From: Solibacillus silvestris
GTDB taxonomy: Bacteria; Bacillota; Bacilli; Bacillales_A; Planococcaceae
Length of the DNA stretch: 64,000 nt
Assembly (NCBI GenBank): GCA_001586195.1
Contig: CP014609.1
Coordinates: 718,001-782,000, forward strand
Reading direction: 5' to 3'
The position numbers and the translations under genes were made by a program. Positions 43,785-52,998 of this stretch are shown here, piece after piece (the first letter of the stretch is position 1; the number at the start of each line of letters is the position of its first letter). Below the pieces are notes generated by a model that did no database searches, was not told the DNA's origin, and worked only from the letters and a program-made list of their open reading frames with translations.

Positions 43785-45869
43785 ATGGCAGATTATTTAG
43801 TAATTGTTGAATCACCTGCAAAGGCGAAAACAATTGAACGATATTTAGGAAAAAAATATAAAGTAAAAGCTTCGATTGGACATGTACGTGATTTACCACG
43901 TAGTCAAATGGGAATCGATACCGAAAATAATTATGATCCAAAATATATTACGATTCGCGGTAAAGGTCCGGTACTTCAGGAACTGAAAACAGCAGCAAAA
44001 AAAGTGAAAAAGATTTATCTCGCAGCCGATCCAGACCGTGAAGGGGAAGCGATCGCATGGCATTTAGCCACTGCTTTGAACATTGATATTAATTCGGATT
44101 GCCGCGTCGTATTTAACGAGATTACGAAAGAAGCAATTTTAGAGAGCTTCAAGCACCCGCGCCCGATTAATATGGATTTAGTCGATGCACAGCAAGCTCG
44201 TCGTATTTTAGACCGTCTAGTAGGCTACAATATTAGCCCGATCCTTTGGAAAAAAGTAAAGAAAGGCTTATCGGCAGGACGTGTACAATCCGTTTCATTG
44301 CGTTTGATTATTGACCGCGAAAATGAAATCAAAAGCTTTGAGCCTGAAGAATATTGGTCGATCGATGCAAGTTTCGAAAAAAACAAAAAGCAATTCGATG
44401 CGTTTTATTACGGAAACGGTAAAGAAAAAGTTAAATTAACAAATGAACAACAAGTTAAAGATATATTAAAAGGTATAAAAGGCTCAGAATTTGAAGTAAT
44501 GAATGTTGTAAAAAGAGAACGGAAACGCAATGCTTCTCCAGCCTTTACGACTTCTTCACTCCAACAGGAAGCCGCACGTAAATTAAACTTCCGCGCCAAG
44601 AAGACAATGATGCTTGCCCAGCAGCTTTATGAAGGTATCGAGCTAAGCAAAAAAGAAGGTGCAGTCGGATTAATTACGTATATGCGTACTGACTCGACTC
44701 GTATTTCCGATACGGCAAAAACAGAGGCTAAGTCGTATATCGAAACAAAATACGGCAAAGATTTCATTGCCGGAGAACAAAAACAGGCAAAAGCGAAGGC
44801 AAATGCACAGGATGCCCATGAAGCGATCCGTCCAACAAGTGCGATGCGTACACCAGAGGAGCTTAAGGCGATTTTAAGCCGTGACCAGCTGCGACTGTAT
44901 CGTTTAATTTGGGAACGCTTTATCGCGAGTCAAATGTCTCCAGCTGTACTCGATACTGTAACAGTTGATTTGCAAAACAATGACGTATTATTCCGTGCGA
45001 ACGGATCTCAAGTGAAATTTGCCGGATTTATGAAACTTTATATTGAGGGTACAGACGATCAGGAAGAAGAAACGAATAAGCTTTTACCTGAAATGGAAAT
45101 CGGCGATAAAGTGAAATCACTTGAAATCGAACCGAAACAGCATTTCACTCAGCCACCTCCTCGCTATTCGGAGGCGCGTCTAGTAAAGACATTGGAAGAG
45201 CTAGGTATAGGTCGTCCATCGACATATGCCCCTACACTGGATACAATCCAAAAGCGCGGCTATGTTCAGCTTGATGCAAAACGCTTTGTACCAACAGAAC
45301 TTGGAGAAATCGTTCATCAAGCAACATTGGAATTTTTCCCGGAAATCATCAACATTGAATTTACCGCACAGATGGAGCAAAATCTGGATGAAATTGAAGA
45401 AGGCATTACACAATGGGTAAATGTCATCGATGAATTTTACAAAGACTTTGAACCGCGGGTAAAATATGCGGATGAAGTGATGGAAAAAATCGAAATTAAA
45501 GATGAGCCTGCTGGTGAAGACTGTGAAAAGTGCGGTGCGCCAATGGTATTCAAGCTTGGACGTTACGGGAAATTTATGGCTTGTTCCAACTTCCCGGATT
45601 GCCGCAATACAAAAGCGATTGTAAAACCGATCGACGTTAAATGTCCTTCATGTGAGACAGGTGAAATTGTCGAGCGTAAATCCAAAACAAAGCGCATTTT
45701 TTACGGATGCAATCAGTATCCGGAATGTGACTTCGTATCATGGGATAAGCCGATTAGTAGACCTTGTCCGAAATGTAGTGCATTATTAGTAGAGAAGAAA
45801 TTGAAAAAAGGTGTTCAGATTCAGTGTACTAACAGTGAATGTGATTATGAAGAAACACCGTCACAATAA
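43785..45869 (+). CDS. topA: DNA topoisomerase I
   Basis: 694 residues. Toprim domain at the N-terminus ([34 protein letters not shown]), active-site Tyr299 in [13 protein letters not shown], and [12 protein letters not shown]. Three C-terminal zinc fingers are visible, with CEKCGAP, CPSCETG and CPKCSALL each followed by a second Cys pair. The enzyme relaxes negative supercoils. AAGGAGG precedes ATG. trmFO follows after 18 nt. Confidence 0.98.
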   Translation: MADYLVIVESPAKAKTIERYLGKKYKVKASIGHVRDLPRSQMGIDTENNYDPKYITIRGKGPVLQELKTAAKKVKKIYLAADPDREGEAIAWHLATALNIDINSDCRVVFNEITKEAILESFKHPRPINMDLVDAQQARRILDRLVGYNISPILWKKVKKGLSAGRVQSVSLRLIIDRENEIKSFEPEEYWSIDASFEKNKKQFDAFYYGNGKEKVKLTNEQQVKDILKGIKGSEFEVMNVVKRERKRNASPAFTTSSLQQEAARKLNFRAKKTMMLAQQLYEGIELSKKEGAVGLITYMRTDSTRISDTAKTEAKSYIETKYGKDFIAGEQKQAKAKANAQDAHEAIRPTSAMRTPEELKAILSRDQLRLYRLIWERFIASQMSPAVLDTVTVDLQNNDVLFRANGSQVKFAGFMKLYIEGTDDQEEETNKLLPEMEIGDKVKSLEIEPKQHFTQPPPRYSEARLVKTLEELGIGRPSTYAPTLDTIQKRGYVQLDAKRFVPTELGEIVHQATLEFFPEIINIEFTAQMEQNLDEIEEGITQWVNVIDEFYKDFEPRVKYADEVMEKIEIKDEPAGEDCEKCGAPMVFKLGRYGKFMACSNFPDCRNTKAIVKPIDVKCPSCETGEIVERKSKTKRIFYGCNQYPECDFVSWDKPISRPCPKCSALLVEKKLKKGVQIQCTNSECDYEETPSQ

Positions 45870-45887
45870 AATGAAGAGGTAACAAAA

Positions 45888-47201
45888 ATGACACAACAAG
45901 TAGTAAATGTAATTGGTGCAGGTTTAGCCGGTTCAGAAGCAGCTTGGCAGATTGCAAAGCGCGGTGTGAAGGTACGTTTATATGAAATGCGACCAGTAAA
46001 ACAAACACCGGCACATCATACAGATAAATTCGCAGAGCTTGTATGCTCAAACTCTTTACGTGCAAACGGACTGACAAATGCTGTCGGTGTAATTAAAGAG
46101 GAAATGCGTAAATTGGACTCTGTTATTATTGCAGCAGCAGACAATAGTTCTGTACCTGCCGGCGGTGCGTTAGCCGTTGACCGTCATGAATTTGCAGGAA
46201 TCGTAACAGAAAAGGTGAAAAACCACCCGTTAATCGAGGTAATCAATGAAGAGGTAACTGAAATTCCAGAAGGCATTACAGTAATCGCAACAGGTCCATT
46301 AACTTCTGAAGCATTGGCAAAACAAATCCAAGGCCTAACAGGGGAAGACTATTTGTACTTCTATGATGCTGCAGCACCGATCATTGAGAAAGATTCGATC
46401 AATATGGATAAAGTGTACTTGAAATCACGCTATGACAAAGGTGAAGCGGCATACTTGAACTGTCCGATGACGAAAGAAGAATTTGATGCTTTCCGTGAAG
46501 CACTTATTACAGCAGAATGTGCACCGCTAAAAGAATTCGAAAAAGAAAAATATTTCGAAGGGTGTATGCCAATTGAAGTAATGGCCGCACGCGGTGAAAA
46601 AACGATGACATTCGGACCGATGAAACCGGTTGGTCTGGAAGATCCGAAAACGGATAAGCGTCCATATGCTGTAGTTCAGTTACGACAAGATGATGCAGCG
46701 GGGACACTTTATAATTTAGTAGGTTTCCAAACACATTTAAAATGGCCGGAACAAAAACGTGTATTCTCGATGATTCCGGGTTTAGAAAATTTGGAAATTG
46801 TACGCTACGGCGTAATGCACCGTAATACATTCATCAATTCTCCAAAAGTGCTGACACAGACATATCAGTTGAAAGCGCGTCCAAACCTTTTCTTCGCTGG
46901 TCAGATGACAGGTGTTGAAGGTTATGTAGAATCTGCCGGCAGTGGTCTGATTGCCGGAATTAATGCAGCTCGCATGGCGTTAGGTCAAGAGTTACTTTAC
47001 TTCCCGCATGAAACAGCATTAGGTGCAATGGCTCGATACATTACTCATACAGATGCGAAAAACTTCCAGCCGATGAACGTGAACTTCGGGATTTTCCCGG
47101 AATTTGGTGAACGCATTAAATCAAAGCCTGAGCGTGCTGAACGCCATGCTAACCGCGCATTAGAATCAATTCAGAATTTTATTAATAATCAGGCAATTTA
47201 A
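45888..47201 (+). CDS. trmFO: Folate-dependent tRNA (uracil-54) methyltransferase TrmFO
   Basis: 437 residues, former Gid. The FAD-binding start [42 protein letters not shown], and the C-terminal [20 protein letters not shown] are diagnostic. It makes ribothymidine at tRNA position 54 with methylene-THF and FADH2. It lies between topA and xerC as in B. subtilis; a terminator-like hairpin follows. Confidence 0.97.
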   Translation: MTQQVVNVIGAGLAGSEAAWQIAKRGVKVRLYEMRPVKQTPAHHTDKFAELVCSNSLRANGLTNAVGVIKEEMRKLDSVIIAAADNSSVPAGGALAVDRHEFAGIVTEKVKNHPLIEVINEEVTEIPEGITVIATGPLTSEALAKQIQGLTGEDYLYFYDAAAPIIEKDSINMDKVYLKSRYDKGEAAYLNCPMTKEEFDAFREALITAECAPLKEFEKEKYFEGCMPIEVMAARGEKTMTFGPMKPVGLEDPKTDKRPYAVVQLRQDDAAGTLYNLVGFQTHLKWPEQKRVFSMIPGLENLEIVRYGVMHRNTFINSPKVLTQTYQLKARPNLFFAGQMTGVEGYVESAGSGLIAGINAARMALGQELLYFPHETALGAMARYITHTDAKNFQPMNVNFGIFPEFGERIKSKPERAERHANRALESIQNFINNQAI

Positions 47202-47206
47202 TTGCG

Positions 47207-47245
47207 TAAAGCCCTTAAAGATTGTTATACTTTAGGGGCTTTTAA
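47207..47245 (+). terminator. Terminator after trmFO
   Basis: AAAGCCCTTAAAG / CTTTAGGGGCTTT stem with one mismatch; the T-rich tail TTAATTTT is modest. Confidence 0.75.
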
Positions 47246-47289
47246 TTTTGCGGTGATTTTTTGTAAATGACTATAAAAATAAGAATTGC

Positions 47290-47383
47290 TTGACATGATA
47301 TTGCGAAATTTGTCGAATAATACAAAGAAGTTGAATAACTCCAGCAAATTTTACTTGAAAAGTATTCATAATAGGTATAGTGT
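47290..47383 (+). promoter_or_regulatory. Upstream region of xerC-hslVU-codY with a Spo0A box
   Basis: TTGACA at 47290-47295 has no clean -10 at 17 nt. TGTCGAA at 47311-47317, 15 nt downstream of it, matches the Spo0A box core. A second set, TTGAAA (47355-47360) and TATAGT (47376-47381), is spaced 15 nt. The remaining sequence to the xerC start is AT-rich with no gene. Confidence 0.4.
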
Positions 47384-47469
47384 CAATATGTGTGTTTTTT
47401 TAGTAGGAAAATGAACATATTTATTCATACAACATCATTTCTCTTTTGCAATAACAGGGGGTATACACG

Positions 47470-48369
47470 ATGGATGAAAATTTGCAAAGTCAGCTTAATC
47501 AATTTATTCGCTACGTGCAACTAGAAAAAAACTTTTCCCTACATACTGTTCGCGAATATACTTCTGATTTAGAAGAATTTTTTGCATTTTTGCACGCTGA
47601 GGGTATCCAAAAAATTGCAGAAGTTGAGTATATCCATGCACGTCTATATGTAACAAAGCTTTATGATGAACAAAAAGCAAGAACTTCAATTTCCAGGAAA
47701 ATCTCATCGATCCGTTCTTTTTTCCGTTTTTTAAATCGAGAACAGAATATTGATGATGCTCCGTTTCGTTCACTTTATCATCCGAAAAAGGAAGAGCGAT
47801 TACCGAGCTTTTTTTATGAGGAAGAATTGAAGGAACTATTCGAGAAAAATGAAGGCGATGAGCCGATTCAAATTCGTAATATGGCGCTGTTGGAACTTCT
47901 TTATGCGACTGGAATGCGTGTGAGCGAGTGTGTCAGTTTGGAACTGACGGATATCGATTTTCATTACAATATCGTCCGTGTAATGGGAAAAGGCCGGAAA
48001 GAGCGAATTATTCCGTTCGGTCAATATGCGCATGATGCACTTATACGTTATATAGAACAAGTCCGTCCGACATTAATGAAGAAGGAAAATCATCAGAAAG
48101 TTTTTGTCAATATGCGAGGTGGCGAACTTACTACCCGTGGTGTGCGTTATATATTAAGTGAGATGATTGACAATGCCAGTATGCATACGAAAATTTATCC
48201 ACATATGTTGCGACATACATTTGCTACGCATTTATTGAATAATGGGGCAGATATGCGTACAGTCCAGGAATTGCTTGGGCACGCCAATTTATCTTCAACT
48301 CAAATTTATACTCATGTAACGAAGGAAGCTTTAAGAAAGACATATATGAATAGTCATCCGCGAGCATAG
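47470..48369 (+). CDS. xerC: Tyrosine recombinase XerC (CodV)
   Basis: 299 residues. N-terminal SAM-like DNA-binding domain (FSLHTVREYTSDLEEF), then the catalytic domain with Arg in ATGMRVSECVSLEL, Lys in VMGKGRKERIIPF, HMLRHTFATHLL, GHANLSSTQIYTH and the nucleophile Tyr at about residue 280. XerC with XerD resolves chromosome dimers at dif. ATG follows ACAGGGGG. First gene of the codV-hslV-hslU-codY operon. Confidence 0.96.
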   Translation: MDENLQSQLNQFIRYVQLEKNFSLHTVREYTSDLEEFFAFLHAEGIQKIAEVEYIHARLYVTKLYDEQKARTSISRKISSIRSFFRFLNREQNIDDAPFRSLYHPKKEERLPSFFYEEELKELFEKNEGDEPIQIRNMALLELLYATGMRVSECVSLELTDIDFHYNIVRVMGKGRKERIIPFGQYAHDALIRYIEQVRPTLMKKENHQKVFVNMRGGELTTRGVRYILSEMIDNASMHTKIYPHMLRHTFATHLLNNGADMRTVQELLGHANLSSTQIYTHVTKEALRKTYMNSHPRA

Positions 48370-48387
48370 TTAAGGAGGAAATAAAGA

Positions 48388-48930
48388 ATGGGTCAAATTC
48401 ATGCGACAACGATTTTCGCTATTCATCACAACGGTGAATGCGCAATGGCTGGTGATGGACAGGTGACATTGGGAAATGCAGTTGTAATGAAGCATACGGC
48501 ACGTAAGGTCAGACGTCTGTTTAATGGGAAAGTACTGGCAGGCTTCGCAGGTTCTGTTGCGGACGCTTTTACATTATTCGAAATGTTTGAGGCAAAACTG
48601 AATGAATATAATGGTAACCTGCAAAGAGCTTCAGTAGAGGTAGCGAAGCAATGGCGAGGAGATAAAATGCTCCGTCAACTGGAAGCGATGCTGCTTGTAA
48701 TGGATAAATCAACATTGCTCCTTGTTTCAGGTACTGGTGAAGTCATTGAGCCGGACGATGGCATTTTAGCAATTGGGTCAGGTGGAAACTATGCATTATC
48801 AGCTGGCAGAGCATTAAAAAAACATGCGGGCGATCATTTATCGGCAAAAGAAATCGCAGAGGCTGCGCTGACGACCGCTGCGGATATTTGTGTGTTTACA
48901 AACCATAATATTATCTTGGAGGTATTATAA
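48388..48930 (+). CDS. hslV: ATP-dependent protease peptidase subunit HslV (ClpQ)
   Basis: 180 residues. It begins [16 protein letters not shown] and continues with [22 protein letters not shown] and [17 protein letters not shown]. subtilis ClpQ (MSSFHATT by memory) is reported to use an N-terminal Ser; here residue 2 is Gly and the first hydroxyl is Thr7. The E. coli type nucleophile aligns with Thr7, so a 6-residue propeptide would need removal. It forms the chamber capped by HslU. Confidence 0.96.
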   Translation: MGQIHATTIFAIHHNGECAMAGDGQVTLGNAVVMKHTARKVRRLFNGKVLAGFAGSVADAFTLFEMFEAKLNEYNGNLQRASVEVAKQWRGDKMLRQLEAMLLVMDKSTLLLVSGTGEVIEPDDGILAIGSGGNYALSAGRALKKHAGDHLSAKEIAEAALTTAADICVFTNHNIILEVL

Positions 48931-50321
48931 TGACTGTGATCAATTTAACACCAAGACAAATTACGGAACAATTAAACCGGCATATTGTTGGCCAGGAAAC
49001 AGCAAAACGTGCAGTTGCAGTTGCGTTGCGTAACCGGTACCGCCGCTCTTTATTAAGCGAAGAATTAAAAACAGAAGTTATACCGAAAAATATTTTAATG
49101 ATTGGACCTACCGGGGTAGGTAAAACAGAAATTGCACGCAGAATCGCAAAACTGACGAATGCTCCGTTTATTAAAGTGGAAGCGACAAAGTTCACGGAAG
49201 TTGGTTATGTTGGGCGTGATGTCGAATCAATGGTACGCGATTTGGTAGAAGCTTCTCGTCGACTAGTGAAGGACGAAATGTTCGAAAGAGTAAAGGATCA
49301 GGCGGAGCGCAATGCGAATGATATACTCGTTAAACTGCTTGTACCTTCTAAAGTGAAAGAAAAGCTTACGCAAAATCCTTTTGAAATGCTGTTCGGACAA
49401 AAAGAGTCATCTCAAGAAGATACAGCAAATCAGGATGAACCGGAAATTCGTACACGACGTGCGCAAATTACCCAAGATTTAAAAGACGGTAAATTAGAAG
49501 AGCAATGGGTAACAATAGAAGTAACGGAAAATGCCCCATCTCTTTTTGATGCAATGCCTGGTATGAATATGGATAATGCAAACGGTATGCAAGATATGCT
49601 ATCTAATTTAATGCCGAAAAAGACAAAAAAACGCAAAGTCCAAGTAAAGGATGCGCGTCGTTTATTAACACAAGAAGAAGCAAACAAGCTGATCGATACG
49701 GATGCATTGTCTAGTGAGGCGATCCAGCGTGCAGAACAGGCTGGTATTATTTTTATTGATGAAATCGATAAAATTGCAAGCAAAGGTTCTTCGTCGGCGG
49801 AAGTATCCCGTGAAGGCGTTCAGCGTGACATATTACCGATTGTGGAAGGATCCACAGTTACGACAAAATACGGCACTGTAAAAACGGATTATATGCTCTT
49901 TATTGCAGCAGGTGCTTTCCATATATCGAAACCGAGCGATCTTATTCCAGAATTGCAAGGACGATTCCCGATTCGCGTCGAACTCGAAAAGTTAACGAAA
50001 GATGATTTTGTTCGTATTTTAAAAGAACCAGATCAATCGTTAATATTGCAGTATAAAGCATTGCTTGAAACAGAAGGTGTTACGCTTAACTTTACGGACG
50101 AAGCGATAGAACGTATTGCGGAAATTGCAACAGAAGTAAATCAGGAGACAGATAACATTGGTGCACGCCGACTTCACACCATTTTAGAACGCTTGCTTGA
50201 GGAACTTTCCTTTGAAGCTTCGGAAATTGCACCCGCTCATATCGACATTACACCGAACTATGTCGATCAAAAATTGGCGAATATAGTAAAAAACAAAGAT
50301 TTATCGCAATTTATTCTTTAA
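48930..50321 (+). CDS. hslU: HslUV protease ATPase subunit HslU (ClpY)
   Basis: 463-residue AAA+ unfoldase. The start [17 protein letters not shown], Walker [15 protein letters not shown] (about residue 57), the pore loop region [15 protein letters not shown], the I domain in the middle (about 110-240), Walker [13 protein letters not shown], and the C-terminal DLSQFIL tail that docks into HslV. It starts 1 nt inside the hslV stop. Complete and ordinary. Confidence 0.98.
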   Translation: MTVINLTPRQITEQLNRHIVGQETAKRAVAVALRNRYRRSLLSEELKTEVIPKNILMIGPTGVGKTEIARRIAKLTNAPFIKVEATKFTEVGYVGRDVESMVRDLVEASRRLVKDEMFERVKDQAERNANDILVKLLVPSKVKEKLTQNPFEMLFGQKESSQEDTANQDEPEIRTRRAQITQDLKDGKLEEQWVTIEVTENAPSLFDAMPGMNMDNANGMQDMLSNLMPKKTKKRKVQVKDARRLLTQEEANKLIDTDALSSEAIQRAEQAGIIFIDEIDKIASKGSSSAEVSREGVQRDILPIVEGSTVTTKYGTVKTDYMLFIAAGAFHISKPSDLIPELQGRFPIRVELEKLTKDDFVRILKEPDQSLILQYKALLETEGVTLNFTDEAIERIAEIATEVNQETDNIGARRLHTILERLLEELSFEASEIAPAHIDITPNYVDQKLANIVKNKDLSQFIL

Positions 50322-50409
50322 GTATAAGTTGAATTAGTATCTTTAAATTGTAAAAACCTTTAGAATATTAAGTGAATTAAAACGAAACGTTCCGTAGGAG
50401 GAAACAGAA

Positions 50410-51189
50410 ATGAATTTATTAACAAAAACACGAAAAATCAACGCAATGTTACAAGCATCTGCTGGTAAACCAGTTAACTTTAAAGAGATGGCCAATACTT
50501 TAGGCGATATTATCGAAAGTAACGTCTTTATCGTAAGCCGTAAAGGTAAGTTGCTTGGCATTTCAATTCACCAACAAATCGAGAATGAGCGCATCAAGAA
50601 AATGTTCGAAGAGCGCCAATTCCCTGAAGAATATACACAAAACTTATTTAATATTACAGAAACTTCTTCCAATTTAGATATTAACAATGAACATACTGCA
50701 TTCCCAGTGGAAAATAAAGACCTATTTGCATCTGGTTTAACAACAATTGTTCCAATTATCGGTGGCGGTGAGCGTTTAGGTACGTTAATGTTAGCGCGTA
50801 TTAGCGATCAATTTGAAGATGATGATCTTATTTTAGCTGAATACGGTGCAACAGTAGTTGGTATGGAAATTTTACGTGAAAAATCAGAAGAAATTGAAGA
50901 AGAAGCACGTTCAAAAGCAGTTGTCCAAATGGCAATCAATTCATTATCATATTCTGAGCTTGAAGCAATCGAGCATATTTTTGAAGAATTAGATGGCAAC
51001 GAAGGCTTACTAGTTGCTTCGAAAATTGCTGACCGTGTTGGTATTACACGTTCGGTTATCGTAAACGCATTACGTAAACTGGAGTCTGCTGGTGTTATTG
51101 AATCACGTTCATTAGGTATGAAAGGAACATATATTAAAGTATTAAACGATAAGTTCCTGAACGCTTTAGCAGAAATTAAAATGAAATAA
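50410..51189 (+). CDS. codY: GTP- and branched-chain amino acid-sensing regulator CodY
   Basis: 259 residues. N-terminal GAF domain for Ile/Leu/Val ([22 protein letters not shown] split at its start, and [12 protein letters not shown]), a helical linker, and the winged helix [33 protein letters not shown] (helices about 203-236). CodY represses stationary-phase genes while nutrients are ample, including motility genes in B. subtilis. It ends in a strong terminator directly before the flagellar operon region. Confidence 0.98.
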   Translation: MNLLTKTRKINAMLQASAGKPVNFKEMANTLGDIIESNVFIVSRKGKLLGISIHQQIENERIKKMFEERQFPEEYTQNLFNITETSSNLDINNEHTAFPVENKDLFASGLTTIVPIIGGGERLGTLMLARISDQFEDDDLILAEYGATVVGMEILREKSEEIEEEARSKAVVQMAINSLSYSELEAIEHIFEELDGNEGLLVASKIADRVGITRSVIVNALRKLESAGVIESRSLGMKGTYIKVLNDKFLNALAEIKMK

Positions 51190-51204
51190 GAGATATTCAC
51201 ACAC

Positions 51205-51234
51205 AGCAAGGAGGTTTTCCTCCTTGCTTTTTTT
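51205..51234 (+). terminator. Rho-independent terminator after codY
   Basis: AGCAAGGAGG TTTT CCTCCTTGCT, a perfect 10-bp stem, followed by a run of Ts. Confidence 0.96.
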
Positions 51235-51277
51235 ATTTATTTTTTTATTTATTTTTAATTAAGAAAATGCAGAATAT

Positions 51278-51594
51278 TGTCGAATAAAAAGAGTTTGAAC
51301 GAGTATTTTTCTAGAATTTAATATATAATTAGGTATATCGTCTTTATTAAAATTAAAAAATAAATATCTTTTAGACCTAAATGGTGATAGAATCCATATG
51401 ACAAACGATTTGTTACAAATTTATGAAATGTATATATATAAATATTAATATAAAGGGATTTAATGTATGATGTTTAAGGAATTAAATAGTATTTCTTCCA
51501 GATTGAAAATCTATATTAAAAATTTATATAATAACTTTCTGTCACCTATAATGTTTACGTAGGTCTAAATAATAGTATAAAATGAAATGTCGAA
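51278..51594 (+). promoter_or_regulatory. Upstream fla/che promoter with two Spo0A boxes
   Basis: The 530-nt AT-rich gap before flgB has no gene. TTTACG (51554-51559), 16 nt, TATAAA (51576-51581) is a candidate sigma-A promoter. TGTCGAA at 51588-51594 matches the Spo0A box core and falls on the predicted start site; a second TGTCGAA is at 51278-51284. No sigma-D type promoter (TAAA with GCCGATAT) was found. Confidence 0.45.
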
Positions 51595-51680
51595 AAATAT
51601 TTGAACTAATATATAGTTAACTGTTATTTTTTAAACATAAAAATAGTTCCTTGTGACTATTCGAAAGGGACTAAAGTCGA

Positions 51681-51709
51681 TAGACACTAAGGTTTAATAT
51701 AATTACAAT
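51681..51709 (+). promoter_or_regulatory. Proximal fla/che promoter candidate
   Basis: TAGACA (51681-51686), 17 nt, TACAAT (51704-51709), about 57 nt before the flgB start. Confidence 0.5.
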
Positions 51710-51765
51710 TGTATTATTAAGTTTCTGTGCGCAAATTTTAGCGAAATATGAATGAGGTGAGAAAT

Positions 51766-52158
51766 TTGGATTTATTTGGCGGGACGATAAGTAGCCTGGA
51801 AAAGGGACTTTCCTATGCAACATTGAAAAATAAAGCAATTACACAAAATATAGCGAATGTTGACACACCAAACTATAAAACAAAAGAAGTAAGCTTCAAA
51901 GACGTATTAAATGATGCAAAGCAAGCCACGATTCCTGCGTATCGCACAGATGCGAGGCATTTTGATTTTAAAATTAATATTGGAAGCAGCGGTGTGTATT
52001 CAAATGAAAACTTCCGCAGCAGAGCAAATGGAAATGCTGTAAACATGGATGCTGAACAAGCAAAGCTGGCTGAAAACACCATCTACTATAATGCGCTTAT
52101 AGATCGTGTCAGCAGTAAATTTTCAACATTGAATAATGTTGTTAAAGGAGGAAGATAG
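51766..52158 (+). CDS. flgB: Flagellar basal-body rod protein FlgB, TTG start
   Basis: 130 residues. TTG 51766 is chosen because TGAGGTGA (51753-51760) is 5 nt upstream and the product then begins like B. subtilis FlgB (LFxGTI). ATG 51748 precedes the site. The rod motif ITQNIANVDTPNYKTKEVSF is near the N-terminus, and the C-terminal helix YYNALIDRVSSKFSTLNNVVK closes the fold. Proximal rod subunit exported by the flagellar type III system. First gene of the operon. Confidence 0.95.
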   Translation: MDLFGGTISSLEKGLSYATLKNKAITQNIANVDTPNYKTKEVSFKDVLNDAKQATIPAYRTDARHFDFKINIGSSGVYSNENFRSRANGNAVNMDAEQAKLAENTIYYNALIDRVSSKFSTLNNVVKGGR

Positions 52159-52160
52159 CG

Positions 52161-52625
52161 ATGTCGATTTTTCATAGTATGAATACGACAGCTTCTGCAT
52201 TAACGACACAGCGATTACGAATGGATGTAATTTCCTCCAACATTGCCAATGTCGATACAACGCGAGCGAAGCAAGTAAATGGAGAATGGGAGCCATACCG
52301 GAAAAAATCTGTCACATTAAAAGAGCAGGAAGGCCAATTTTCTAACTTTTTAAATATGGCAATCGGAAAAACGAAAAAAAACGGTGTCGGTAACGGTGTT
52401 AAAGTAAGTTCTATTAAAGAAGATACGGAAACCCCTTTTAAATTGATGTATGATCCATCACATCCCGATGCGAATGCAGAAGGGTATGTCCAAATGTCGA
52501 ATGTTGACGTATTAAAAGAAATGGTTGATCTGATTTCGGCGAGCCGCTCTTATGAAGCCAATATTACTGCTTTTAATGCAAATAAGAACATGTTGACAAA
52601 AGCATTAGAAATCGGGAAAGGGTGA
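52161..52625 (+). CDS. flgC: Flagellar basal-body rod protein FlgC
   Basis: 154 residues. N-terminal SIFHSMNTTASALTTQRLRM and ISSNIANVDTTR are typical of axial proteins, and the C-terminus has NVDVLKEMVDLISASRSYEANITAFNANK in two parts. It forms the proximal rod with FlgB and FlgF/G-type proteins. It begins 2 nt after flgB and ends 7 nt before fliE. Confidence 0.97.
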   Translation: MSIFHSMNTTASALTTQRLRMDVISSNIANVDTTRAKQVNGEWEPYRKKSVTLKEQEGQFSNFLNMAIGKTKKNGVGNGVKVSSIKEDTETPFKLMYDPSHPDANAEGYVQMSNVDVLKEMVDLISASRSYEANITAFNANKNMLTKALEIGKG

Positions 52626-52632
52626 TATTTAA

Positions 52633-52941
52633 ATGGCAATTAATCCAATATCGTTCATGTCTCCTGCACAATCTGTGAATGAAGTAAATGTTCAGAATCA
52701 ACTGACTCCTGCAAATGCCCAACAGCAATTTGCGGATACATTAAAAGAAGCGATTGCAAGTGTCACTGAACATCAAAAAACATCGGATACAATGACTCAA
52801 AAATTAATTAACGGTGGAGATGTTGATTTATTTGAAGTGATGATTGCTGCACAAAAAGCAAGTGTTACTTTAAACACAACAATTGAAGTTCGTAATAAAG
52901 CTGTGGAAGCTTATCAAGAAATTATGCGTATGAGTGTGTAA
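52633..52941 (+). CDS. fliE: Flagellar hook-basal body protein FliE
   Basis: 102 residues. The C-terminal half has the family pattern: INGGDVDLFEVMIAAQKASV, then VRNKAVEAYQEIMRMSV. It joins the MS ring to the rod. The N-terminal ~35 residues are poorly ordered and low in charge. Placement between flgC and fliF is standard. Confidence 0.95.
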   Translation: MAINPISFMSPAQSVNEVNVQNQLTPANAQQQFADTLKEAIASVTEHQKTSDTMTQKLINGGDVDLFEVMIAAQKASVTLNTTIEVRNKAVEAYQEIMRMSV

Positions 52942-52998
52942 TGATTTGAAAAACGACTGACGAATTGTTGGGCATTCACTTTAAGCGGAGGATTCATA

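Noticed and set aside
47309-47323. CodY box upstream of xerC
   Set aside because: AATTTGTCGAATAAT matches the CodY motif at only about 10 of 15 positions, and the Spo0A-box reading is stronger.
51672-51684. Sigma-D promoter before flgB
   Set aside because: GTCGATAG resembles the -10, but there is no TAAA at 14-16 nt upstream.
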